Below the pieces are notes generated by a model, which saw only the letters and a program-made list of their open reading frames with translations, did no database searches and was not told where the DNA came from. This document shows positions 1 through 7,360 of a stretch of 64,000 nt of DNA, piece after piece. The position numbers and the translations under genes are program-made. This stretch comes from a bacterium (GTDB taxonomy: Bacteria; Hinthialibacterota; Hinthialibacteria; OLB16): the NCBI GenBank assembly GCA_022072055.1, contig JAJVIK010000007.1:577442-641441 (forward strand), in the 5' to 3' direction. Numbering within the stretch: position 1 is the stretch's first letter; each line of letters opens with the position of its first letter.

Positions 1-1890
1 ACTCTCGCGGTGTTCATTCCGGTCCTGTTCATCCAAGAGCGCGCGGGACAGCTCTTCCGCGATTTGGCGTACGCCATCATCTTTTCAGTCGGCCTCTCCG
101 CCATCGCCGCGATCACCATGGTCCCGATGCTGTGCAGCCGCTGGCTGTCCCGGCTCCCGGCTCGCGTGTTCGTGGGTCAGGGCGGAAAGGGCGGAACGGA
201 AGCGGAGGAAGACATCCACCGGGGCGGGTTTCCGCCCGCGGTCTGGCTCCACAAACTGATCGATCCGGTCCTGGGGGCCTTCGGCGGCGCGGTCGGAGGC
301 CTCTTCTTGGGCGTGGTCCGGCTGGGGGTGCGGCGACTCTCCTTTGCGCTGGCCGTGATCGCCCTGGTCACCCTCGGCTTCTTCTGGAGCCTTCGGCTGA
401 TTCCCCCGGCGGAATACCTCCCGCGCGGGAATGAGAATTTCATCCTCGGCATGATCAAGCTTCCGGCGGGCATGAGTCCCGAGGGGAGCGAGGAGCTCCT
501 CACCAAGATGGAACGGAAGGTCCTCGATATCCCGGAGCTGGATCGGACCTTCTTCGTGATGCTGCGAGACATGCCGATTTTCGGCGTGATCCTCCAGCGC
601 GAGGCGGCCTCCAAGCAGCGGATTCAGGAGATCGTGGCCGATCTGAACGGTTACGCGCGCTCGATCTACCCGTTTCCCGACATGATTCCGATCCTCTTTC
701 AGATTCCGGTTTTTGGACGGGGGCAAGGGAGCGGAAAAACGGTCACCCTCGACCTTTCCGGTCCGGACCTGCGTAAGCTCCAGGAGCTCACCAACCGCTG
801 CGCAGACCGGCTCCGACGGCTTCCGGGGGTTCTCTCCGTCCGTCCCACGCTCGACCTGGACAACCCCGAGCTGCAGGTGATCCCGGACCGCGAACGTCTC
901 GCCGATCTCGGCATGCGCGCGAGCGATGTGGCGGAGACAGTCGAAACCCTGGTGGAGGGCCTGACCACCTCGCTCTATCGGGACGCGGGCAAGGAATACG
1001 ATCTGGTGCTCAAGGCGCTGGATGAACAGATTCGCGCCCCGGAAGACTTGGCCTCGGTCATGCTCTCAACCCCTTCGGGGGAGAAGGTGCGCCTCGCGGA
1101 TGTGGCCCGCGTGGAGCGCCGTCTCGGTCCGGTTGTGGTCGAGCATGTCGAACAGGAGCGCTCGTCCTCGATTGAGATCACCCCGCTCGAAAACTTCCCG
1201 TTGGAGCAGCTTGTGGATGAGGTCAAGAGCGAGGTGGTCGATCCGATGCTCGCGGAGCTTCCGCTTGAGTATCAGATCTTTCTCTCCGGAACCGCCGATG
1301 ACCTGGTGAGGACCCTGGAAGCGCTGAGTTTCTCGTTCGTGCTCGCGCTGATCATCATTTACCTCCTGATGGCGGCGCTTTTCCGCTCGTTCTTCTATCC
1401 CTTCATCATCATGTTCTCGGTTCCGCTTTCGATGACCGGGGCGCTGCTCGCGATCTCCTGGACGGGAGCGGAGTTCAATGTCATCACGATGCTGGGGTTC
1501 ATCCTCCTCGCGGGGGTGGTGGTGAACAACGCGATCCTACTCGTGGATGTGACCCTGGAGCAGGTGCGCCAGGGGGTTTCACATGGGGAGGCGGTGATCG
1601 AATCGGTGCGTCGGCGCATCCGCCCGATCTTCATGACCTCGATCACCAGCGTGCTCGGCATGCTCCCGCTCGCCTCCGGACAAGGCGCGGGCGCGGACCT
1701 CTACAACGGCCTCGGAGTGGCGGTGATCGGCGGGCTGACTCTTTCCACTCTCTTCACCCTGGTGCTTATCCCGATCCTGCTCAAGGTGTTCATGCAGTTC
1801 CGCGACAACCTCGCGGTATGGATCGGCCGCGCCGAACTCACCGAGGCCGGAACCGCGCGGCGATTGGCGGAACTCGACGCCCAAATGTGA
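1..1890 (+). CDS. RND-family efflux transporter permease, C-terminal part (5' end outside window)
   Basis: Inner-membrane permease of the resistance-nodulation-division superfamily (HAE1/AcrB/CusA fold), which drives proton-coupled export through a tripartite envelope complex. The frame is open from base 1, so the gene starts upstream and only about 630 residues are present. Visible are transmembrane segments near the start, a large periplasmic domain (about residues 135-425) and then the hydrophobic C-terminal half. The repeated RND features LSFSFVLALIIIYLLMAALF and GFILLAGVVVNNAILLVD are typical. It ends in a TGATG overlap with the next gene, so the two are probably co-transcribed. The substrate class cannot be told without the N-terminal half. 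Confidence 0.93.
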   Translation, partial: TLAVFIPVLFIQERAGQLFRDLAYAIIFSVGLSAIAAITMVPMLCSRWLSRLPARVFVGQGGKGGTEAEEDIHRGGFPPAVWLHKLIDPVLGAFGGAVGGLFLGVVRLGVRRLSFALAVIALVTLGFFWSLRLIPPAEYLPRGNENFILGMIKLPAGMSPEGSEELLTKMERKVLDIPELDRTFFVMLRDMPIFGVILQREAASKQRIQEIVADLNGYARSIYPFPDMIPILFQIPVFGRGQGSGKTVTLDLSGPDLRKLQELTNRCADRLRRLPGVLSVRPTLDLDNPELQVIPDRERLADLGMRASDVAETVETLVEGLTTSLYRDAGKEYDLVLKALDEQIRAPEDLASVMLSTPSGEKVRLADVARVERRLGPVVVEHVEQERSSSIEITPLENFPLEQLVDEVKSEVVDPMLAELPLEYQIFLSGTADDLVRTLEALSFSFVLALIIIYLLMAALFRSFFYPFIIMFSVPLSMTGALLAISWTGAEFNVITMLGFILLAGVVVNNAILLVDVTLEQVRQGVSHGEAVIESVRRRIRPIFMTSITSVLGMLPLASGQGAGADLYNGLGVAVIGGLTLSTLFTLVLIPILLKVFMQFRDNLAVWIGRAELTEAGTARRLAELDAQM

Positions 1891-2837
1891 TGAATCTCCG
1901 ATTGCTTCTCACGGTGGCCTTGCTCGCGGTTCACTCCCGCTCATGGGCCAAGGAGTGGCCCGGCGAGGTCCAACGGGTGGAAATCGCGAGCAGCGCCGAT
2001 GGAACGACCCAGCCCGCCCTGTTTTACATTCCCGAGGCAACCGCCCCGCGCCCGCTGCTGGTGGCGCTTCACACCTGGAGCGGCGATTGGCTTCAGTCCC
2101 TCAGCGTCCCTTACGCGGAGTGGTGCGTTCAAAAGAAGTGGGTGTTCATCCACCCCGATTTCCGAGGCCCCAACAAGAACCCTTCCGCCGCCGGCTCGGA
2201 GCTGGTCGTGAAAGACATCCTGGACTCGGTCGCCTTCGCGACTCGGGAGGCGAAAGTCGATCCGAGGCGGGTCTATCTGGTGGGGGTTTCCGGCGGCGGC
2301 ATGGCCGCGCTGCTCATGGCCGGACGAGCCCCGGAGATCTGGGCGGGGGTTTCCGCCTGGGTTCCCATTTCCAACCTTCTCTCCTGGTTCTCCGAGTCCC
2401 GTGAGCGCGGCGAGGTGTATGAAGGGGACCTCCTCAAGGTCCTGGGGGCCGACCCGACCCGTGACTCAAGCGCCGCGAGGGAGGCTCTCGCGCGTTCTCC
2501 GATCACCTATCTTCTCGCCGCCAAGAACCTCGCCCTCGACATCAACGCGGGAATTGCCGACGGCCACACCGGGAGCGTGCCGATCAGCCACTCGCTCAAC
2601 GCCTTCAACCTCCTGGCGGATCCCAAGGATCGCATCCCCCAAGCGGATATCGAATTCATGGTGAAGAGCCAATCGATTCCGGAGGGACTGCGCTTCGATG
2701 GGGAAGACCCGACCTATGGCGAGAAGAAGGTCCTCCTCCGACGTGAGTCCGGGAAGGCGCGGGTAACCCTGTTCCAGGGCGGGCACGAAATCCTCTTCCC
2801 CGCAGCGCTTGAATGGCTGGAGGCACAGCGGAAGTGA
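1890..2837 (+). CDS. secreted alpha/beta hydrolase (esterase/peptidase-like)
   Basis: Predicted exported serine hydrolase of about 315 residues. The chosen start (ATG at 1890) overlaps the upstream stop by one base and gives a clean signal peptide (MNLRLLLTVALLAVHSRSWA). A longer in-frame extension reads into the RND gene and was rejected. The nucleophile elbow is visible as YLVGVSGGG (G-x-S-x-G), followed by AALLMAGRAPE as in prolyl-oligopeptidase/feruloyl-esterase-like enzymes. A C-terminal histidine in GGHEILFP fits the catalytic triad. The substrate is unknown. Coupling to the RND pump is probably positional rather than functional. Confidence 0.82.
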   Translation: MNLRLLLTVALLAVHSRSWAKEWPGEVQRVEIASSADGTTQPALFYIPEATAPRPLLVALHTWSGDWLQSLSVPYAEWCVQKKWVFIHPDFRGPNKNPSAAGSELVVKDILDSVAFATREAKVDPRRVYLVGVSGGGMAALLMAGRAPEIWAGVSAWVPISNLLSWFSESRERGEVYEGDLLKVLGADPTRDSSAAREALARSPITYLLAAKNLALDINAGIADGHTGSVPISHSLNAFNLLADPKDRIPQADIEFMVKSQSIPEGLRFDGEDPTYGEKKVLLRRESGKARVTLFQGGHEILFPAALEWLEAQRK

Positions 2838-2848
2838 CCCGGTTCGTT

Positions 2849-2885
2849 CCTTGATATCTCGGTCCTGTCAACCGAGATTTCAAGG
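2849..2885. terminator. long hairpin, probable transcription terminator
   Basis: Two 15-base arms (2849-2863 and 2871-2885) are inverted copies with a single mismatch, separated by a 7-base loop. The hairpin lies just after the hydrolase stop codon and before tpx. No T-run follows, so it may be a Rho-independent-like stem, an mRNA-stabilising end or a repeat. Confidence 0.5.
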
Positions 2886-2940
2886 ATGTCCCCGCGCCCG
2901 GAGTGGGACCGCCATCCCAGCCGGTCCCTTTTCCCCGCTA

Positions 2941-2968
2941 TTGACCTTTCGGCAAAAATCCCAAGAAT
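2941..2968 (+). promoter_or_regulatory. candidate sigma70 promoter for tpx
   Basis: TTGACC at 2941-2946 and AAGAAT at 2963-2968 are separated by 16 bases, about 60 bases before the tpx start. The -10 match is moderate, so this is a weak call. Confidence 0.35.
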
Positions 2969-3027
2969 GAAGCCCGGCGCGAGAGGTTTATCCCGCGCGC
3001 CTCACTTTCCCCGAAAGGAACTGTCCC

Positions 3028-3525
3028 ATGGCCACCATCACCCTCAAGGGCAACGCAATCCACACTTGTGGAGACCTTCCCGCGGTGGGTTCCGCCGCGC
3101 CCGAATTCAGCCTTCTCCGGAACGACCTCTCGACCGCCACGCCGGCAAGCTATTCCGGCAAGAGGAAGGTGCTTTCGGTGTTTCCGAGCATCGACACCCC
3201 GGTCTGCGCCACCTCGGTCCGGACCTTCAATCAAAAGGCCGCCTCGCTGGCCAACACGGTGGTCCTCAACATCTCCGCGGACCTGCCGTTCGCCCAGAAG
3301 CGCTTCTGCGCGGCGGAGGGGATTTCCGGAGTCGAGACCCTCTCCACCTTCCGGAGCAGCTTCGCCAAGGACTATGGGCTTGAGATCGCCGATGGGGCGC
3401 TGGCCGGGCTGTGCTCGCGAGCGATCGTGGTGCTCGATGAGAACAACAAGGTCCTCTACACCGAGCAGGTTCCGGAGATCGCCCAGGAGCCCAATTACGA
3501 CGCGGCGCTCGCGGCGCTCGGATAG
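3028..3525 (+). CDS. tpx: thiol peroxidase (Tpx), atypical 2-Cys peroxiredoxin
   Basis: Periplasmic/cytoplasmic lipid-hydroperoxide-reducing peroxiredoxin that uses thioredoxin as reductant. The 165-residue length is normal for Tpx. The peroxidatic cysteine is Cys60 in PSIDTPVC, and the resolving cysteine of the Tpx subclass is Cys94 in QKRFCAAEG. The N-terminal TLKGN and PEFSLL elements are also typical. A gene-like -35/-10 pair and a purine-rich stretch (cgaaaggaactg) precede the ATG. It appears to be a single-gene unit, with a hairpin upstream and an AT-richer stretch downstream. Confidence 0.95.
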   Translation: MATITLKGNAIHTCGDLPAVGSAAPEFSLLRNDLSTATPASYSGKRKVLSVFPSIDTPVCATSVRTFNQKAASLANTVVLNISADLPFAQKRFCAAEGISGVETLSTFRSSFAKDYGLEIADGALAGLCSRAIVVLDENNKVLYTEQVPEIAQEPNYDAALAALG

Positions 3526-3700
3526 GGCCACCGCATCTCTCTTTTCAGGAAGAGCTGCCATCTCATTGCCTTCGCACAGGGGATTCGGGTCAGCAGGACG
3601 CTTTTTGGGGTGCAACTGGCCATTTTGGGAAAGAGAGGTTATTCTCTCGTTCTTGTGGTGGGTCTGCTTTACCGCTTGGTCTTCTGAGGAGCCTGCTTCG

Positions 3701-4075
3701 ATGGCAAAGAGAAAAGGACCGGAGGGTGTCATCCACAAACTGGAAATCGATTTCATCAAGAGCCACCATTATCGTGTCGTACAAGTGGATGGAGCATGGG
3801 GTTCTGTCGGCCCCCACGGGAATACGATACAGATGTCAGTCTATAATGAACGATTTGCTATTCCGCAGCAGGTCTCCCTTCAGGTTGACGATGGAGTAGC
3901 TGTGAAGGAGCTCGACAGGTCCGGAAAGAAGGGATTGGTTCGCGAAATAGAGTGCACCTTGGTGATGGGTGTTGATCAAGCCGAGGCAGTTGCGAAGTGG
4001 CTGATGGAACGGGCCGAAGAGGCGAGGCGATTTAATGAGAAACGTTCATCCAAAGAGCATAGGGACCAACGCTAA
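3701..4075 (+). CDS. conserved hypothetical protein, about 124 aa
   Basis: No named function recognised. The start at 3701 is preceded by a TCTGAGGAG ribosome-binding site; an in-frame extension back into tpx is a shadow. The protein is soluble and mixed alpha/beta. It has the pattern HYRVVQVDGAWGSVGPHGNTIQMSVYNERFAIP and a C-terminal helix rich in charged residues (AVAKWLMERAEEARRF). I recall similar short proteins with a central S-E-R-x-P-I-P motif in many bacteria without assigned roles. It overlaps the next gene by 41 bases, so the two are translationally linked. Base composition is clearly less GC-rich than its neighbours, suggesting a transferred block. Confidence 0.72.
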   Translation: MAKRKGPEGVIHKLEIDFIKSHHYRVVQVDGAWGSVGPHGNTIQMSVYNERFAIPQQVSLQVDDGVAVKELDRSGKKGLVREIECTLVMGVDQAEAVAKWLMERAEEARRFNEKRSSKEHRDQR

Positions 4076-4604
4076 AATCGAACAGCCATTCCTTCTTGTA
4101 GCAGCGGTTCCGATAAGGACGAGGTACTCCTTAGCCGGAATCAACGTACAGGGCTCCGGATATCCACGGGGACGGATCAACACAACCACAAGAACTGGGG
4201 TTGGTGTTAACCTTGATCGATCCATTCTCTTCCAAAACCACGAAGATTGGCTTAAGGGTGCATTAGGCTGCATAGATGGGTTCACAGGGTTGAGGAAAGG
4301 GTGGAACAGCTATTCGGCACTACCGCCTAACAGAAGGGCAGTAAGTTTGACGCGGGAATTCATCTTGATCGCTCACCAATTGGGAATGCGCCCAACTCGA
4401 ATTTCCCCCGGCGCATTCGGTGGAGTCGCAGTCTTTTTCGAGGCCGGAGTTCGGGAGGTTTATGTCGCCCTCACCAACCGGGGGGAGGTTTCCGCGCTGT
4501 TTACGGATGAAGCTCGCCCCGAAGAGGCCGAAACTGTGAAGTATCCGCCGGGTATGACCGGGTTCCGAAAACTCCTGAGGGCGGCGGGCGCTCACCTTGG
4601 CTGA
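4035..4604 (+). CDS. hypothetical protein, second gene of a coupled trio
   Basis: 189 residues, function not recognised. The start at 4035 overlaps the previous gene by 41 bases; an internal start would leave only the C-terminal domain. The conserved part is probably residues 75-189: a tryptophan/glycine segment (LRKGWNSYSALPPNRRAV) followed by FGGVAVFFEAGVREVYVALTNRGEVSALF, which looks like a small beta-rich domain. The first 70 residues look poorly structured. It shares an 8-base overlap with the third gene, giving a compact operon of unknowns. Confidence 0.62.
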   Translation: MRNVHPKSIGTNAKIEQPFLLVAAVPIRTRYSLAGINVQGSGYPRGRINTTTRTGVGVNLDRSILFQNHEDWLKGALGCIDGFTGLRKGWNSYSALPPNRRAVSLTREFILIAHQLGMRPTRISPGAFGGVAVFFEAGVREVYVALTNRGEVSALFTDEARPEEAETVKYPPGMTGFRKLLRAAGAHLG

Positions 4605-5088
4605 GAGCGGTTTCCCGGAGGCGTTGCTTCAGGGTAGACGGGGTGAGATTAATGATTTCCACCCGAATGAGCGCCTTTATCGCAGGGTGACGGCTCTTCA
4701 AGTGGATAGGAGGGACCCGAAGAAGGTTCTCCCCGAGGCATTGGAGCTCCCTGACATGTCTGTCAACCGCGATTTCTGCGATCCCAAAACCAATCGCCCC
4801 GAGTATCTCCTGCTTGATCCCAAAGTCGGGCGCATGGGGATTGCTTCCTTTCGGGTCGAAGACCTACCCTCGAAACGGTTCCACGGCGGCTCAGAACTGC
4901 AATTCCTTCCCATGCATCGCCCGCAAAGAAGAAATTACCTCCATTCGCAAGTCGAGGTCTACCGGAATGGAGTTCATGTAACGCATCAGGGAGAAGACGG
5001 TCTTCCCATCGGGGTTTATCAACGATGGCAAAAGGATCTGGCGCGAAAGGCTGTGGTCATTCGTCAGCCTGAATCGGAAGAACGCTGA
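4597..5088 (+). CDS. hypothetical protein, third gene of a coupled trio
   Basis: 163 residues, no function recognised. It begins with TTG at 4597, inside the end of the previous gene. The central pattern NERLYRRVTALQV followed by PEALELPDMSVNRDF resembles a family of bacterial hypothetical proteins that start with L-Y-R-R and have a P-x-x-S-V-x segment. No signal peptide or membrane helix is seen. Its stop overlaps the start of tag (TGATG), so trio and glycosylase probably share a transcript. Confidence 0.65.
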   Translation: MAESGFPEALLQGRRGEINDFHPNERLYRRVTALQVDRRDPKKVLPEALELPDMSVNRDFCDPKTNRPEYLLLDPKVGRMGIASFRVEDLPSKRFHGGSELQFLPMHRPQRRNYLHSQVEVYRNGVHVTHQGEDGLPIGVYQRWQKDLARKAVVIRQPESEER

Positions 5089-5648
5089 TGCGCGATCGTT
5101 GCGCCTGGCCGACCAACGACTTGATGCGCGAGTACCATGACACCGAATGGGGTGTGCCCCTCCACGAGGATCGCAAACACTTCGAATTCCTCATCCTGGA
5201 TGCCGCGCAGGCCGGACTCTCCTGGAACACCGTTCTTCAGAAGCGCGAAAACTACCGCAAGGCCTTCGCCGAATTCGATCCGGAAAAGGTCGCGCGCTTC
5301 ACACCCAAGCGGATCGAAAAACTCCTCCAGAACCCCGGGATCATTCGCAACCGCCTCAAGGTCCAATCCGCGATCACCAACGCCCGGGCCTTCCTCGCGG
5401 TGCGGGAGGAATTCGGGTCCTTCGACGCCTACATCTGGCGCTTTGTGAACGGGAAACCCATCACAAACAAGTGGCGCTCCCTGTCCGAATTGCCCGCGAG
5501 CACCCCGATTTCGGACACGATGAGCAAGGACCTCAAGCGGCGCGGCTTTGCCTTTGTCGGCTCCACCATCTGCTACGCCTACATGCAGGCGGCGGGACTT
5601 GTAAATGACCATGTGGTACAATGCTTCCGCTACAACGAGGTCGGATGA
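5088..5648 (+). CDS. tag: DNA-3-methyladenine glycosylase I
   Basis: Base-excision repair glycosylase that removes 3-methyladenine from alkylated DNA. Length (186 aa) and the zinc-binding set match the family exactly: Cys5, His17, His175 and Cys179, as in the E. coli enzyme. The helix-hairpin-helix region around QAGLSWNTVLQKRENYRKAF and the segment NPGIIRNRLKVQSAITNA are diagnostic. The residue at the usual Glu38 position is Asp here, a variation I believe occurs in the family. It is translationally coupled to an unknown gene upstream. Confidence 0.95.
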   Translation: MRDRCAWPTNDLMREYHDTEWGVPLHEDRKHFEFLILDAAQAGLSWNTVLQKRENYRKAFAEFDPEKVARFTPKRIEKLLQNPGIIRNRLKVQSAITNARAFLAVREEFGSFDAYIWRFVNGKPITNKWRSLSELPASTPISDTMSKDLKRRGFAFVGSTICYAYMQAAGLVNDHVVQCFRYNEVG

Positions 5649-5670
5649 TCAGGAATTGGGGGTGGTCGCC

Positions 5671-6672
5671 ATGTCCAGCAAGATCAAACTTGGTTTCATC
5701 GGTTGCGGAGGAATTGTCAAAGGGCACTTGGAGCACGGTCTCGCATCGTTTCCGGATGTCGAATTCGTCGGTTGGTGCGACACGAACCCCGAGGCCGCCG
5801 AGGCGCGGCGCGCCGAGGTGGGGGGGCGCGGAAAGGTCTACACGCACGCCGGGAAGATGCTCGATGAGAGCCAGCCGGACGCGGTCTATATCATGCTTCC
5901 GCCTTTCGCCCATGGTCCCGCCGAGGAAGCCGTGGTGGAGCGCGGACTTCCATTCTTCATCGAGAAGCCGGTGGCCATCGACCTCCCCACCGCGCGCAAG
6001 GTGTTTAGTGGAGTCCAGAGGAAGAAGCTCCTCACCTCGGTCGGATACATGACACGCTACCGGAACTCGGTCCAGCGGGTGAAGGAACTCCTCAAGAAGC
6101 AGAAGCCGGTGCTGGCGCATGGCGGGTGGCTCGGCGGCGGCCCGGACAAATATGAGGGGATCTGGAAGTGGTGGGTTCAGAAAGACAAGTCCGGCGGACA
6201 GTTCCTCGAACAGACCACCCACACCACCGACCTGATCCGCTACCTCTTCGGCGAGGTCAAGAGCGTGTACGCGGTCCCGGTCACCGAACGGAAGAAGCGC
6301 CCGAGCTTCTTCACCATCGAGGATGCCTCCATGGTGCAACTCGCTTTTGCGAGCGGCGCGGCGGCGAACCTGTACAGCTCGGTCAGCACCTCGGTCGGCG
6401 GGGGCATCTTCCTTTCCGTGTGGGGGACCGACCTGCGGGCCGATTTCACCGGATGGGAGCACACAGTGCGCATCGAATCTCCGGATGGCGAGGTCATTCA
6501 GATCCCCGGCGAGGCCAACATCTTCGCCAAGGAAGACCGGGCGTTTATCGATTCGGTCAAGGCGGGCAAGAACAAGGGGATTCTCGCCACTTACGAGGAT
6601 GGCCTGCGCGCCACGGAAATCGCCTGCGCCGCGAGCGAGTCGATGAAGTCCGGGAAGGTGGTCAACCTTTGA
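5671..6672 (+). CDS. Gfo/Idh/MocA family NAD(P)-dependent oxidoreductase
   Basis: Cytoplasmic dehydrogenase of the glucose-fructose oxidoreductase/inositol dehydrogenase superfamily, 333 residues. The Rossmann motif GFIGCGGIVKGHL lies at the N-terminus. The EKPVA element, the usual active-site lysine position, is visible in PFFIEKPVAIDLP. The C-terminal alpha/beta domain contains GGQFLEQTTHTTDLIRYLFG, with the family histidines. The start at 5671 was preferred over an upstream in-frame start inside tag because it removes non-conserved residues. The substrate is probably a sugar or cyclitol derivative and cannot be specified. Confidence 0.9.
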   Translation: MSSKIKLGFIGCGGIVKGHLEHGLASFPDVEFVGWCDTNPEAAEARRAEVGGRGKVYTHAGKMLDESQPDAVYIMLPPFAHGPAEEAVVERGLPFFIEKPVAIDLPTARKVFSGVQRKKLLTSVGYMTRYRNSVQRVKELLKKQKPVLAHGGWLGGGPDKYEGIWKWWVQKDKSGGQFLEQTTHTTDLIRYLFGEVKSVYAVPVTERKKRPSFFTIEDASMVQLAFASGAAANLYSSVSTSVGGGIFLSVWGTDLRADFTGWEHTVRIESPDGEVIQIPGEANIFAKEDRAFIDSVKAGKNKGILATYEDGLRATEIACAASESMKSGKVVNL

Positions 6673-6764
6673 GGGGGCCGGCGCATCGGCCCTCGGTGAA
6701 TTCCTCCTTGCCCGCGAGGGGGATGTGGAATACGGTGAAGGGAGACCTTGGGAGGTGCTTGCCG

Positions 6765-6992
6765 ATGGATGAATTCCTGACCATGCGGGAGATCAAGGAG
6801 CGCTATGATTCCGAGTGGGTGGTGATCGCGGACCCGGTGACCAACAAACTCCTGGAAGTGCAGGGCGGGGCTGTCCTCTGGCACGGGCCGGACCACGACA
6901 AGGCGTATGATAAGCTTGAGGAGTTTCAGCCGAAAAGCGCGGCGGTCCTCTATATTGGGGACCTCCCCAAGGAGGAAGTCTTTTGGCTATGA
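6765..6992 (+). CDS. small conserved protein paired with retropepsin-like gene, 75 aa
   Basis: 75-residue acidic protein without signal peptide or membrane segment. The pattern YDSEWVVIADPVTNKLLEV, then VLWHGPDHDKAYDKL, then SAAVLYIGDLPKEE, matches from memory a family of short proteins found next to retropepsin-like genes; their role is unknown. The ATG at 6765 lies 17 bases after GGGAGACC-rich sequence. It overlaps the next gene by ATGA (6989-6992), so the two are translated together. Confidence 0.75.
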   Translation: MDEFLTMREIKERYDSEWVVIADPVTNKLLEVQGGAVLWHGPDHDKAYDKLEEFQPKSAAVLYIGDLPKEEVFWL

Positions 6993-7267
6993 GGTTCTTC
7001 GTCAATCCCAAGGAGAACCTGATCCTTGGCCTGGACCTGAGCGAACCTGAAAGGAAAGTCCGCATCACGACCGGAAGTCGTACTGAGGTTGGTTCGATAA
7101 TGACGGTGGATGAGTTTGAGAGTTTGGGGAACATCCGAAAGAACTTCCAGGTCGTTTGCCACGATTTGCCGCCAAGAGCCGGCGTCGATGGCGTCCTTGG
7201 TCTCGACTTCCTTCGCGGTCATCGCTTGCTCCTCGACCTCCGCGAGGGCTTTCTTTCCCTCAAATAG
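6989..7267 (+). CDS. retropepsin-like domain protein lacking the catalytic DTG segment
   Basis: 92 residues. The C-terminal half fits the clan-AA aspartic protease fold: VRITTGSRTEV, then FQVVCHDLPPRAGVDGVLGLDFLRGHRLLLDL, where GLDFLRG is the family signature. Full-length relatives run about 130-140 residues and carry a DTGA active site before the RVTTGS strand. Here the N-terminal strand (FFVNPKENLILGLDLSEP) runs directly into that strand, so the catalytic segment is missing in frame. The gene therefore probably encodes an inactive or remnant protein. Coupled to the 75-aa gene upstream by a 4-base overlap. Confidence 0.7.
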   Translation: MRFFVNPKENLILGLDLSEPERKVRITTGSRTEVGSIMTVDEFESLGNIRKNFQVVCHDLPPRAGVDGVLGLDFLRGHRLLLDLREGFLSLK

Positions 7268-7360
7268 CTCCTGCTCGCCGCCTTCAAAATCGTCCCTTCT
7301 TTCCCGTCCCGGATGGGCTAGAATCGATCATCGCGCCCATTCTCTCGAAAGGATTCCGGG

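Noticed and set aside
1274-2340. Avoidance of AGATCT in the host as support for a BglII-like specificity
   Set aside because: AGATCT occurs at 1274-1279 and 2335-2340, so simple site avoidance is not evident in this window. Methylation could protect the sites, so no conclusion was drawn.
6989-7267. Interpreting TTG in RITTGS as the catalytic DTG with Asp changed to Thr
   Set aside because: In relatives the R-x-T-T-G-S strand occurs after the DTG segment, so the better explanation is deletion of the catalytic segment, not substitution.
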